A stretch of DNA of 64,000 nucleotides, taken from positions 2,984,001-3,048,000 of the forward strand of contig JANUWF010001683.1 of the NCBI GenBank assembly GCA_026120185.1, given 5' to 3'. Below are positions 9,894 to 21,480 of this stretch, piece by piece. The stretch is from Voacanga thouarsii (Eukaryota > Streptophyta > Magnoliopsida > Gentianales > Apocynaceae). Every line of letters starts with the position of its first letter. Positions within the stretch are counted from its first letter, which is position 1. The position numbers were made by a program, and so were the translations under genes. Below the pieces are notes generated by a model that saw only the letters and a list, made by a program, of their open reading frames with translations, was not told where the DNA came from and did no database searches.

Positions 9894-12719
9894 TCTTCTT
9901 CAACTCTTCTTTATCATGTACGTTCAATTAATCTCAAGAATGCTTTGAAGTCATGATTTCTTCCTTCCACTTCCTTTGCGTTGAAAGCTTCAAATTCTCA
10001 ATTATTCAGTTCTGCGTTAATAATTCCTAGTTTTAGCTCAGCACAATATTGGCATTCTTCTAACAAATCTCTGTCACTTCAAATACAAATATTGTTAAGT
10101 AAAGTCAAACTTTAGGTTTTTAAGATTCAAAATATCTCATATGTCTTTTTTTTTTTTTTTCAACGTAGATACAACTATTACCAACTTCGAATGATAAGTA
10201 GAATAGTCGATGTTGTGTAACTAAAGTTTTTCGTGGGACATCAGCTATAGTCTCAATCTCCCGTACATGACTTTTCTAAAGGTAAATTTGTGAGTTCAAT
10301 GGAAAAATATGAGTTCGAAGAGAATATAGGAAGGAATAGTTGGGTGAATTTAATACCCTGAGATGTTTACTAATTTAAAGAAACATAAATGGGTAAAATG
10401 ATAAGATTAGGACAATTGACTGTTAAAGAATTTTACTGTAATTGATGATAATTGAATACTTCTGATGATTGAATAAGATAAGATCTTGGATATTCAAGTC
10501 TTAATAAACGAAGTAAATTTTAAAAAAAAAAATATTGAGCACAAAAATGAACACATGATAGCAATGTTACTTGAAGAAGAAAAAGAAAAAAATATGCAAT
10601 AATGAGAACTACAAGAAAATAATAAGTGAAATGATTTTAACATTTGATTGTTGATAAAAGTATTAAGGAAGAGTTCCTTGAATGCTCAACCATTAATAGA
10701 GAATTTACCAGAATTAACAAGAGATATTGGGTAGAAAAATAGGTGTGTCAAATCAATATCATTAGAAGAAGAAAAGAAAGTTTTAAGTCTTAAAGAGAAC
10801 TATAAAAATAAAAGAGTGAAAGACTTGTGGAAATGATAACATTAGGATATAAAAAATAAGAGGAATTAACTAGAGAAGATACAAACAATGCGTGCTAACT
10901 CAAAGAAATGAAATAAATCATGAAATAAATGGAATAAATCCAATGAAGTAAAACTTGAAAGTCATTATAAAGGCAACATGGAAAGTATTTAGAAGATGAT
11001 TGAAAAGTTTGAAGCATAATAGTCGTAGCCATTAGCTAGAATAGCAAATGTTGCTTTAATTGCAATGTACACCTCCATTGTAGACGCATTAGGGATGAAA
11101 AAGGGTCTCAATTCCTTTAATGAAAGACAATAGTAATGCTCCAATCCTAAGAATTTTCTCACATTCATGACGTTTTCAATTCGCACAACTCCCAAGTTTT
11201 CTTTGATCCAAAGCGAGCACTTGAGTAATCTTTTATGGTATTAGGTTGTTATCTCCATCAACTCTAGTTCCATTTCTTCAATCAGTCAGCCATGGTGGTG
11301 GAGTGATATTTCCTTATCTAAACCAGAGTAGTCTTGATCAACACTCCCTTTGATGTGTAGTATCTTCACATTTGAAGCATCTCTAGTTAGACTCCTTGAA
11401 TTAATAATTTGTTTCCATGTGTTTCTTCCTCCTACAGTAATACCAAATTGCCAAATTTGGAGCCGCTTCTATTGAAGTAATCCTTGGTTTCCCTCATTCT
11501 TCTATTGTTGATCTATTGGCCTTTTAGTATGAAAAATTCACATCTTCAAAATCACTCTTGAAGTCATCCTATCTAGGCCTTCCTCCTTCGTTGATGCAGT
11601 TGCAACCATTATAGTAGTACAACTGTAATTAGTATCTACTTTCCATTATCATCGCTTCTCTAAATTCTACTCACATGCAATATCTAAATACCCCTGACGG
11701 TAACATTCCTCAACTATTCTAGACCAAAATTGAGGTGCAAACATACCACGTACTAATAACAGGTAAATTTATATAGCTTGTTAAGTCGGATAGAAAACAT
11801 ATAAAGATATTGCATAGATATTTCACAAAATATACACCACATGTAATCATATCGTATTCCAGACAATGTCCTACTATTCACACATAATTAGCAGGCATAA
11901 CAAAAAATCACAAATCTATAAAGTAAAGATGTCAAAACCTAAATTCTAGCAATAATTGACATTCCTAAGCTCCCATCATCATAATATAGTCCTATCCATA
12001 AAATCAGAACTAGGATAGTCAAAATCAGAAGACTAAAATAAGTATCAAGATTGTATACCTCTTCATCATGTATAGTCCTCTTATACCCAAAGAATCTCAT
12101 ATATGCATACTTATCACATTCCCCAAAATATCTAAGTGTTCTTGTCAATATAGGTTTTCTCTCACAACCTTACCAAAGTTATCATCATTACAATTCTCTG
12201 GGATAAAATTTCCTCCCGTATTAACTTATCAATACATAGCAAGATTTTCAAGTTCTAATTGCCATCAAACAAGCTCAAACATAGATAATCATAGTCATTC
12301 TTAAAATTCTAAATCCTTGATTTTAAAGCCAATACTCAATCCTAAGCTCAACTCAACCTAGACTTAACTAACAATTCGATATTCCACAATCTAAAATCAA
12401 TTCCATTAATCAAAATACCTCTAACCATGCTCTTAGCTTTAGTCTTACACTCCTTGAAATTCATCTATCCAGGATCATTATCCTGGGCTATAGATTTAAC
12501 TTCTAAATTTTAATTTCTATGTTACTACTACTGTATAATTCATACATATCAACAAGTGCCCGAGTTATGACAAGTGCGGGGCTTCACAAGAGCCATCACT
12601 ATGAGGGTAGTCTTATACATTCTAACATTCTTATTTGCACCGAATATGCTTAGTTTAGCAAAAATCATAAAAATTAAAATTCTAAATCTATTAGATCAAG
12701 GTGACTACCTAAACCTAGA
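9894..12719 (-). pseudogene. Degraded gag-pol interior of gypsy element Q
   Basis: 2.8 kb of AT-rich sequence, mostly unreadable. On the minus strand two relics stand out: a zinc-knuckle-like CFKCEDTTHQREC at 11379-11341, close to the gag CX2CX4HX4C pattern but one residue short, and about 11230-11100 reading KCSLW then ENVMNVRKFLGLEHYY, resembling the gypsy RT connection '[16 protein letters not shown]'. The order gag knuckle, RT, then integrase (592-1) toward lower coordinates, with a primer site at 12720-12730, fits one minus-strand gypsy. The distance is too short for a whole gag-protease-RT-RNase H, so internal deletions are inferred. About 12000-12700 looks like leader sequence. Confidence 0.55.
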
Positions 12720-12730
12720 CTCTGATACCA
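12720..12730 (-). other. Q primer-binding site, tRNA-Met type
   Basis: The minus strand reads TGGTATCAGAG, the initiator-tRNA-Met primer site of many plant retroelements, 2 bp from the LTR edge at 12733. The identical arrangement is seen in element G (41023-41033) and its relic (31249-31259). Confidence 0.85.
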
Positions 12731-12732
12731 CT

Positions 12733-13377
12733 TGTAACACCCCATACCTACATAGCCCAAAAGGGGCGGGGATGTCTACCCATTCAAAGGATAATGGGTC
12801 TTTATAACAAGCTAAATAAATAACATGTCTAAAGTAATACCTCAAATAAAATCTACACATATTATAGCTCAAGTAAAACTTATTCAGAGTATCAAACCAA
12901 AGAGTGGCAGAATATTGTCTTTAAGCAAAACAACTAAAATGTAAAGTACAGGATCTCATACTCTAGCTCGGAGCTTATCGACAGTGCTCACAACATGAAA
13001 ACATGCACACAAATATGGGAAATAAATTTCTTAGTAAGCCCTGTGTGTGTGAGAGTGTTCATTTGAAACACTTTTGTGATATACATTTTCAAATCCTAAA
13101 ATCACAATTGTAATCATAAACAATAGTTTTAAATACAAAAGTGGCGTTCTCAATTTGCATTCTCAATAAATAACTTTATTTCAAGAAAATCAATCACTCA
13201 ATAACAAAATGGACTATGAAACCCTACATCATAGCCCTAAGTCATGGAACCTTACATTATGACCCTATACTGTGAAACCTTACACCGCAGTACAGTGGGT
13301 GATTGGCCCACTGGGTGGGGATACTCCTCATTCTCCCAAACCCTCTAACTTATTGGTTGTTCATTCTGGAGAAATAC
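12733..13377 (-). repeat. Q 5' LTR, first part
   Basis: Begins TGTAACACCCC on the plus strand and contains GGGTCTTTATAA shortly after, the shared edge of a four-plus-member LTR family in this window (also 19830, 31262, 41036, 55181). It breaks off at 13377 where P starts and resumes at 25353. The matching segments in the solo LTR run straight through this point, which shows that P inserted into it. Confidence 0.82.
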
Positions 13378-14329
13378 TGATGGGAATCAACCCAGCCAAA
13401 TGGTTTAATTCCAAGAAGAGAGAACAACCTTGCAAGGGCCAATGACAAGATCAAGGACCAAGAGACTCCAATACGATATCCAATTGCCTACAACCATACT
13501 TGAGGATGGAATAGATTAGAAAGAATGATGAAGGTAGCCAAGAACTCAAATTGATAAACATCTAAGGGGGATCCCAACAACAATCCTTGCCTGCACCAAA
13601 AGAGGGAACAATGGAGGGAGAAAATATGATAATCTTGCTACTAGATCCAACCTAGCACCAGCCCCAATAGGCTGACCTAGTGCTAGGTGCATTCTGCAAG
13701 CCAAATACTGGAATTCCAATCAGGCAGGACCACTTATTTTTTTATTTTTAGGATTTCCTCCAATTTATGATGACTTTAAACACTATATATAGTTTGTTTA
13801 AGGCCTTATTTTGTTCGTGGGCCTTAACAATCACTTAATTAGGGTTAGGATAGTATAAGTACATCTTTTAGTGATTTGACATTTCATTCAACTTACACCA
13901 TTCAAATTGTGAAAGAAAGCTTTGAGAGTCTTTATATCCTCATTCATCTTACTCAAGACCATACTTAGTTAGTCCTCCCAATGAATGAGTCTCTAAAACC
14001 TTTGGATAATCTAATGTAGTTTTCTTAATTGGGTCTTTGTTGCTTTGTTCTTCTAAGGTTTATCTTGAATTCTATTGCTTAGGTGCCTATTGTTCTACTT
14101 ATTTTATTCTTTATTTTCTTTATTGAGTCAAGGATATTTGGGTCAATTTATAGTAGATCATGCTACTTTTTCTTGTGGAGTCTTTGATGCTTAATTCTTC
14201 AAGGGTTTGCTGGGGAATAGTTAGATAGTTATTCTATTTTATTTAGCCACAAAATTCCACTAATTAGGTTTCACTCTAAGAGCAGGGTTTTTGCCTATTG
14301 TCAGCCTTTGTTCCACAAATTTAACCACA
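13378..14329 (+). repeat. P 5' LTR
   Basis: 952 bp, TGATGGGAATC ... TTTAACCACA, matching 24343-25352. A TATA-like stretch (AGTATAAGTA) lies near 13851. The GC-rich module TGACCTAGTGCTAGGTGC at 13673-13690 occurs once here but in two copies 50 bp apart in the other LTR. Confidence 0.88.
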
Positions 14330-14349
14330 CAAAATCATATCAAAGAGTT

Positions 14350-14361
14350 TTGTATCAGAGC
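14350..14361 (+). other. P primer-binding site, degenerate
   Basis: TTGTATCAGAGC differs by one base from the tRNA-Met site TGGTATCAGAGC. It is about 20 bp inside the 5' LTR, further than usual, so a small insertion or LTR-edge error is possible. Confidence 0.65.
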
Positions 14362-14469
14362 AAGGACATGATGAGGGCTAGGACTTGATGGGAACAAGTT
14401 AGCACTCAAAGAAGACTTGGGAAATTGGAACTTGTCAAAGGACATGATGAGGGTTAGGTTTGTCCCACA

Positions 14470-15136
14470 CCACTACTACCAAGACCTCTACCAAAAGATT
14501 TAATCACTTAAATAAGGGAATAAAGGTGTGGAGGATTACCATAAAGAAATGGAGGTGATGTTGCTGAGAGCTCGAATCCAAGAGGATCCTAGGGCAACAA
14601 GGGATAGATTCTTGGGTGGATTGAATAGGAAAATAGCCAACTTAGTAGAGTTGCACTCCTGTGATTGATTTAAGGATATAGCTTATGCCACTGCAAAGAT
14701 TGAAAGGCAACTAAAGAAGAGGACTTTTGCTAAACCTACATTTCAAAATCCAAACACCACTAGCAAGGTGCCAATCAAGAAATATAATATTCCCAAACCT
14801 TTCCAAAAGGAGTACAACAAGCCAAGGGAAGGATAGAAGCCTAGAGAAGATTGGAAACCTAGAGAATGATGGAACAAGGATAAGGGAAAAGCCATGAAGA
14901 GGCCATAACAGAATAGAGACATCAAGTGCTTTAAGTGTCTTGGCTAAAGGCATACTTCCCATAAGTGTCCAAGAAAAAGGGCTATGTACACTAATCCCTA
15001 TGGAGAAGTCTCAACTAATGAAGAATAAGAGAGAGAAAGATGCCAAAAAGACCTGGAAGAGAATATAGAAGAGGAAAGTGATGAAGAAGAAGTAGTTGAC
15101 TAAGAGTATTCCTTAGTTAGAGTTAAGAGAGGATCA
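14470..15136 (+). pseudogene. P gag
   Basis: Gag nucleocapsid region, which packages element RNA. A broken plus frame reads VEDYHKEMEVMLLRARI, RFLGGLNRKIANLVELH, then a Lys/Pro-rich basic stretch, and a zinc knuckle at about 14930-14975 (IKCFKCLG-stop-RHTSHKCP): both Cys pairs and the His are present, but the residue before RH has become a stop. An acidic tail (EENIEEESDEEEVVD) leads into protease. The capsid N-terminal part, before about 14470, is missing or unreadable. At least six stops. Confidence 0.8.
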
Positions 15137-15890
15137 TTGAACTCCCAATCTATTGAAGACCAAGACCATCAACAAAGGGATAATATATTCTACACAATGT
15201 GTCTAATCAACAAGACCTTTTGTAGTATCATTGTGGATAGTAGGAGTTGCACTAATGTGATTAGTGCAAGCTTAGTTGATGAATTATGCATGAAATGGAT
15301 TAAACATCCGAAACCCTACAAGCTACAATGGTTGAATGATAGCGGGGAATTGAGGGTTAACAAACAAGTCTTGGTATCTTTTGAGATGTAGAACTACAAA
15401 GATGATGTGTTTTGTGATATAGTGCCTATGCAAACAAGCTATTTGCTCTTTGGAAGACCTTGACAATATGATAGGAATGTAAAGCATGATAGGAGGAAGA
15501 ACACTTATTCCATTGTCAAGGAGGGTTCCAAATTCACTCTAACCCTTCCAAATTCACTCTAACCCCTATACCCCCAAGTGAGGTGAATGAAGACTAAAAA
15601 ATCATGTGGGAAAGAAAAAAGAAAAAGGGAGCAAAAGATGCTAAACAAAAATAAGAGTTAGAGAGAAAAGGCCACGAGAGGAAAGAGAAAGAGTTGATGG
15701 AGAGAATGCAAAAATAAGTGCCATTGACTATAATAGATAGGAGTGAGCAAGGACAAGAGGGGGGCAGTAAAAGAACAGTGAATTATTTTGTAAAAGGAAG
15801 TAAGATCATAGAGGCAATAGAAGCTAAAAAACTGGTTATTCTTCTTTTTTGTAAAGGATCTTATTTTTTATTAATGATTTTACCTTATCT
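15137..15890 (+). pseudogene. P protease and linker
   Basis: Aspartic protease segment at 15137-15391: NIFYTMCLINKTFCSIIVDS, RSCTNVISASLVDEL, KHPKPYKLQWLNDSGE. The family active site is D-G/S-G-S-C-T-N; here it is D-S-R-S-C-T-N, so the Gly after the catalytic pair is replaced by Arg, likely inactivating. After a stop, VFCDIVPMQTSYLLFGRP gives the C-terminal LLGRPW-like motif. From 15480 to 15890 the linker is Lys/Glu-rich with many stops, then TIIDRSEQGQ and IIEAIEAKKLVILLFCK. Confidence 0.82.
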
Positions 15891-16780
15891 TTGCCAAGTG
15901 AAATTGTAGCCATTCTCCAAGAGTTTAATGATATTTTTCTAATAGAAGTACCCGAAGGAATGCCACCCATAAGAGGAATCGAGCACCAAATAGACTTTGT
16001 GCCCGAAGCCGTTATCCCCAACCGACCGGCCTATAGAGCTAATTTGGAGGAGGCCAAAGAATTACAAAAGAAAGTAGAGGAATTACTTGAGAAGGGATAT
16101 GTGAGAGAAAGCCTAAGCCCTTGCATAATTTCGGTTCTCTTGGTTCCCAAGAAGGATAGGACATGAAGCATGTATATAGATTGTCGTGCCATCAACAATA
16201 TCAAGGTTAAGTATCACTATTCTATTCCTAGGCTAGATGACTTGCTTGATAAATTGTTTGGTGCATGCATTTTCTCTAAAATTGATTTGAAATCCAATTA
16301 TCACCAAATTAGGATTAGGGAAGGGGATTAATGGAAAATGTCTTTCAAAACCAAAAAAGGATTATATGAGTGGCTTGTTATGCCTTTTGAGTTTAATGCA
16401 TCATGTTTTAAGAGAATTCATTGGGAAATTTATTGTTGTGTACTTTGATGATATATTGATTTTTAGCAAATCATATGTGGGTCATTTGAATCATCTTCAA
16501 TGTGCACTTGTTGCTCTTAGAAGGGAAATATTGTATGCTAATTTGGAAAAATGCTCTTTTTCTTTGGAGAGGATTATACTCCTTGGGTTTATGAGTGCTA
16601 AGAGGATTGAAGTTGATGACGAAAAAGTGAAAGCCATTCAAGATTGGCCCACTCCTACCACCATTACCCTAAGTTTTTTAGTTTTCATGGGTTAGCTAGT
16701 TTCTATAGGAGATTTATCAAGAACTTTAGCACCCTAGCAGCCCCTCTAACTGAAGTGCTGAAGAAAAATTTTGGATTTAA
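15891..16780 (+). pseudogene. P reverse transcriptase
   Basis: Reverse transcriptase. The first piece (15891-16166) reads FNDIFLIEVPEGMPPIRGIE, QIDFVPEAVIPNRPAYRANL, VRESLSPCIISVLLVPKKDR. A stop follows where the family has a Trp. Then [53 protein letters not shown], another stop, and FKTKKGLYEWLVMPFEFNA. After a frameshift, the piece starting at 16366 contains the catalytic YFDD at 16441-16452 and LEKCSFSLERIILLGF, ending with the thumb/connection near 16780 ([19 protein letters not shown] in another frame). All catalytic Asp residues are visible; the frame is broken at least four times. Confidence 0.9.
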
Positions 16781-17174
16781 GTGGGAGGAAGCCTAACCAC
16801 AAGCCTTTCAAACCCTTTAAGACAAATTGAGTCTTGCTTCAATTTTCATCCTACCTAACTTGAGAAAGCATTTGAGATAGAGTGTGATGGAAGTGGGGTG
16901 GGGATAGGTGCAGTTCGAACCCAAGATTGAAAACCTATTGCATATTTTTGTGAGAAATTATCCGAGGCAGTCGCCAATTATTCCACCTATGATAAAGAAA
17001 TGTTTGCCTTGGTGAGGATCCTAGAGTATTGGCAACACTACCTATTGTCAAGAGAGTTTGTGATCCATACTGACCATGAAACCCTTAAGCATCTCAAATG
17101 CCAACAAAATTTGAACAAGAGGCATGCAAGGTGGATGGAGTTCATTATGACATTTTTTTATCCCATTTAATATA
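16781..17174 (+). pseudogene. P RNase H, truncated
   Basis: RNase H with the first acidic motif FEIECDGSGVGIGAV, then [20 protein letters not shown], the second motif [18 protein letters not shown], and [27 protein letters not shown] carrying the third. The domain breaks off at YKKG near 17174, where a reversed copia LTR follows. In the family the next words would be [10 protein letters not shown]; these are missing and the reading resumes at 18894, so a small deletion accompanied the insertion. Confidence 0.88.
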
Positions 17175-18892
17175 AAAAGGGTAGCCCTAGCTGGCACCGG
17201 TTGCGCCCTGTCCCAATCCCGAGGTTTTAAAATTTTACCTCTCCTTTTAGTTTTCAAAGGTGGCTAGACTAAAACGTGCGCAACTAGGGTAGGTGTGCTG
17301 GTGGAAGCCTCTGGTGCAATTCCTGCAAGCCTCGTACTCCTCCTTTGCATGTATATGAATGCCTAACTCTCAGTCTTCTAGTATATGGCCTGCCTAACTA
17401 CCGTTTGGTGAACAACTAACAGGCTAGGGAATTTTTCTGGAGAGAGAGAGAGAGAGAGACGCCTGGCTATTCCACAGAGAAGAAGTCGTCTCTCTTGTGT
17501 GTCTGATTTACAACAATGTTGTTTCCAGTCCTCCTGTTTAACTTAAATAAAAAACCTTAGGTTAAACTGAACTAGGCCATTGGACTCTTCGTTTAACCTA
17601 TTGGGCTTAATTAATTATTCTAGTTAGAACCAACTCAATGGCCCAACAAATAATTAATTTTCCAACCTAAATAAATCAGTCCAATTAAATAAGCCTAAAT
17701 TAATTTAGTCCCAGGTTAATCCCTAATTATTCAAATTGGGCCAAAACCCTAAATAATTAATTAACTCACCAAACTAATTTAATTAATTCTCTCTCCATGG
17801 ACCTTTATTTTATTCTAGCACAATAATTAAATCAGGCTATTTAAATCAAATAAATTTCATTTAATTTAAGATCAATTCCTTAGCCCGTATTTAATTAGGA
17901 CTCATGATCTATACTGTGGACCAAAAGACACGCCGCCTTGGCTACTAAAATGACCAAAATACTCTTGCCATATAAATTGCTGTATTTTGCATTTTAAATA
18001 TTTCTTAATATCACCATAAGGAAATATTGACCCAAGGACAGTGATGTGTTACAAAGTCTCTGACCTACAGGTGTAATGACTAAAATACCCATCTATACAT
18101 CACTGTACATTCAGAGAGGAAATAGTATACTAACACCACTCTAAATGACGTCTACCATCCTTAGGCCTCTAGTCCAATGATCCATGACTTCCTGGATTAT
18201 TTTTGCTTTTCAAAGGAGCTACCCTAAAGCAAACATCCAAGTCATGTTTCTCAGGGCCTTGGATATTAGATCATTTAGACAACCACAAGGGACGATATAG
18301 TATAGAAACTATCTTATACAAGTCTATCTTAACTAACTAGTCACACATACCTAACATGCAAGTATATTGGTCCTACGATAGAACCTCAACTATAAGCAAA
18401 TCAAAGTACTTTCTTCCAGCTTCGTCAGACCACTAACTTATACTCAAGTCGTAGAGTACTAGTCCACACTGTAGTAATAGTAGTCTAGGTTTCTACCATA
18501 TAGTACTTTAAGAAACTGTTGCTATAGGTCTTGTTCTACGTATTCGAAATACACTTATGTCATAAAGTGAGTAGACTACTCACTGGCTAAAGGTAAGCCA
18601 TTCCCCATTTGAAATTCATAACATAATAATCTAAACATGATGAGATTCCCATTCTTATCAATCGGTTAAGAACAAACGTTTATGTGTTAAGTAACCCGTG
18701 ATCTATACCTTACTGTGAAAGACCTCCATTCACAAGGACCACTTACTAAAACACAATGGGTCTTTTCCAAACATAATTATGCACACCTAAAATTATAAAT
18801 TCACAAATAATTTCTGAAAATAAATTCTTTTATTAAAACATTCAATTTTTTTTACATTAGAAACCTAGTCTAAGAGGGCATACGTCCTAATA
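17175..18892 (-). repeat. Copia-type LTR inserted in P (reversed)
   Basis: 1.7 kb with no coding capacity, between the RNase H and integrase parts of P. On the minus strand its start (TTAGGACGTATGCCCTCTTAGAC) parallels the start of B's LTR (GGAAAGTATGCCCTCAAAGAC at 55951), and the internal order of features is similar, which makes it a related copia LTR. No internal region accompanies it, so it is either a solo LTR or a truncated copy. Clean ends and a target duplication are not visible. The CT/GA microsatellite at 17440-17459 and a GGCACCGG word near 17193 lie toward its 3' part. The left edge is approximate. Confidence 0.65.
17440..17459. repeat. (GA)n microsatellite
   Basis: About nine GA units inside the reversed copia LTR. 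Confidence 0.85.
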
Positions 18893-19829
18893 TTTGAATG
18901 CTAAAATTCTTAGTTTTATGTTTGTAAAAGAATTGTATGAAAATGATGAGGAGTTTAGGGATATCTTTCATGCTTGTGAAAAATGTGCATTTGCTAAGTA
19001 CTATAGGCATGGTGGATTTTCGTTTAGGAAGTCCATATTTTTTGTGCTAAAAGGGTCCGTTAGGGAATTGCTATTCAAGGAGGCCAATAGGGGGGATTAA
19101 TAGGATATTTTGGTGTTGCAAAGACCTTAGTCTTCCTTAAGAAATATTTCTTTTGGCAAAAAATGAAAAGGGATATAGTGAAACATTGTTCTCAATGCAT
19201 AACTTATAGGTGAGCTAAATCTAGGTCAATTCCACATGGATTGTACACTCCTTTACCCACTACAAATGCTCCTTGGGTTGATATTTCAATGGATTTTTAT
19301 CTTAGCATTGTTTAGATCCAAAAGGGGCAAGGACTTCATATTTTTTGTTGTTGATAAATTCTCAAAAAATAGCTCATTTTGTGGCTTGTTCCAAGACTAA
19401 CAATGCTTCATATATTGCAGATTTATTCTTCAAATAAGTGGTGAGGATGCATGGGATTCCAAAGATTATTGTGTCGGATAGGGACACTAAATTTCTTAGT
19501 CATTTTTTAAGGGTCTTATGGAATAAACTTGGTACTGATCTTTTATTTTCCACAGCTTGTCACCCCCAAACGGATGGGCAAAAAGAAGTGGTCAACCAAA
19601 CAGTCAACCAATTCTTGAGGACCATTATCAAGAAAGACTTGAAGAATTGGGAAGAATGCTTGCCACACATTAAGTTTGCTTACAATCAAGCTACCTATTA
19701 TACTACTTCTTATTCTCCTTTGGAAGTTGTGTATGGTTTTAATCCTCTAATACTTTTGGATTTGGTTCCCTTGCCTATAAGAGAACGACTGAATCTTAAT
19801 GGAGCAAAGAAGGCAAAAGTGGTGAAGAC
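18893..19829 (+). pseudogene. P integrase, N-terminal and catalytic part
   Basis: Integrase resumes with LNAKILSFMFVKELYENDEE. The zinc-finger region at about 19100-19210 reads IGYFGVAKTLVFLKKYFFW and HCSQCITYR: the first His is Tyr (family GHFG) and the last Cys is Tyr, so the finger is damaged. The catalytic core shows DISMDF (about 19276), VSDRDTKF (19470-19493) and, in TACHPQTDGQKEVVNQTVNQ, the final Glu: all three catalytic acidic residues are kept. The frame at 19438-19829 ends in GAKKAKVVK, where the solo LTR cuts in. The rest is at 24011. Confidence 0.9.
19825..19829. repeat. Probable target-site duplication of solo LTR, left
   Basis: AAGAC here versus AAGGC at 24011-24015, one mismatch. 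The P integrase reading continues sensibly across the two copies (VVK then KALHEKVK). Confidence 0.7.
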
Positions 19830-20127
19830 TGTAACACCCCACTACCTATGTACCCGATTGGGCTAGGGATGTCGCCCCGTCCTTAGGACAATAGGTCTTT
19901 ATAACTAGGACTCACAAAAGAAATGCAAGAAGTGATTCAAATTTAAACTTATTACAACTCAAAATAATACATGACCAAGTCTCAAAATAACTAAATGTCT
20001 ACTAGAGTCTCTCAAAAATGAAATACAATCAAAATAAGTCTTCAAAGAAAGGTAATCTTTAATCAAAATGAGGAGTGGTGTTTTTCTTTTAAATGCCATA
20101 CATTGTATAAAATAAAGAAACCACTCA

Positions 20128-20143
20128 AAAAAAAAAAAAAAAG
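20128..20143. repeat. Poly-A run in solo LTR
   Basis: Sixteen A residues following CACTC; it has no 3'-end features of a LINE or SINE around it. Confidence 0.8.
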
Positions 20144-20929
20144 GCCATAGCACCACACTTTCTGCACCATAACAATTGAATGTTCAAGATGCCACACTTT
20201 GTGCATTCTGACACAAGGTAAGTGTATAGCCCACGGGGTGAGATACTCCTCTATCTCTACACCCAAACTTACCCGTTGTCCAGTCCAAAAATACACAGCT
20301 CTCTTGAGTGTACTTGCTATCTTGGGCCGGTATGATCTATAGGACTGACATCCTATCTAGGAAGGACTCACCCATTAGAAGTGGTCACCGACTGAGAGAC
20401 TTACCATAACCCTTCAAAGACTAGTCCTAGAAGTCTACCCTTATTGAGTACTCAACATTTTATTTGTCTTTTTTGGGAAAAGAAGAACCATCCAATGTGT
20501 TTTCTTTGAAATAGCATTAAGTTATTTTTTAGAAAAAGTTTAGTGTTTTGTATAAAATTGCTTGTTCAAATGGAAATTGTTTGATTGACTGGAGAAGAAA
20601 GGGAAAATTGTCCATAATTGCATCCAAAGTACATTTCCACGTAAACATCATGTTTTGACTTGCTGAAGTGATTTTGATCTTCAAACAGCTTTATACAAGG
20701 ACTTTCCTAATCTCTTGCTTTTCCTTGACATAATAGCCTTCCAAGTTGATACAAGGCAAACTAGCCCCACCTGGGGTAAATATAGGGTATAAGTCCCAAC
20801 ATCTAAACAACACTTGCTTAAATAAATAACTCTCAGCCTAACATGGTTAAGCTCAACTAGTTATAACAACACCCAGTTATGACAACAATGCCTTAAGCTT
20901 CAACATTAATTGATAAAGTATTTTATAGA

Positions 20930-21480
20930 ATAAGATTAATTTGATAAGTCAAAACAAAGTAGGTGTTATAAATAATAAACAACAAATTATAACAATATTT
21001 ATTTAGTAACAAATAATAATAATTACAAATAAAGTAAGTAAAAAATAATAAGTACTATTAATAATAAATACTAAATAATATTGATAATAAATAATAAATA
21101 ATAGTAATAATAAATAACAAATGATATTAATAATACATAATAAATAACTTCAATAATAAATAATAAATTATATTAATACTAATTAATATTCATAATTATT
21201 TATTAAATAGTACATAAGTTTAGATAAAAGTTTCAGTAAGAAAAATAAATAATATGAATTTAAAAAATATTGATAGTATATTAATAAATTCTTATATACT
21301 ATTATTTACATTTAATAATGCTTAAAAAATATTATTATTTATTTATCTAATAAAATAATAATATTTTGAGTAATTATTAATTCTGAAAATATTTAACGTT
21401 GCTCGAAACTAATGAATTAAATTAAATAATGATACTAATTACATTAATAATAATGACGATGATAATAATAATAATATTAG
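20930..21480. repeat. Very AT-rich AATAAT-type low-complexity tract
   Basis: Within the solo LTR: hundreds of bases built from ATAAT, AATAAT and ATTATT words with few G or C. At the matching point of the G LTRs (about 32500-32830 and 42060-42400) there is a shorter tract of the same kind, so this is an expanded LTR-internal segment. Confidence 0.75.

Noticed and set aside
12574..12807. Plus-strand frame with a hydrophobic start
   Set aside because: It crosses the Q primer-binding site and LTR edge, so it is chance.
18894..19100. A possible small host gene (LNAKILSFMFVKELYENDEE)
   Set aside because: It is the linker between RNase H and integrase of P, and continues into the integrase zinc finger.
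20128..20143. Poly-A run as a LINE or SINE tail
   Set aside because: No target duplication, no polymerase III boxes and no LINE coding sequence nearby; the surrounding sequence is continuous LTR.
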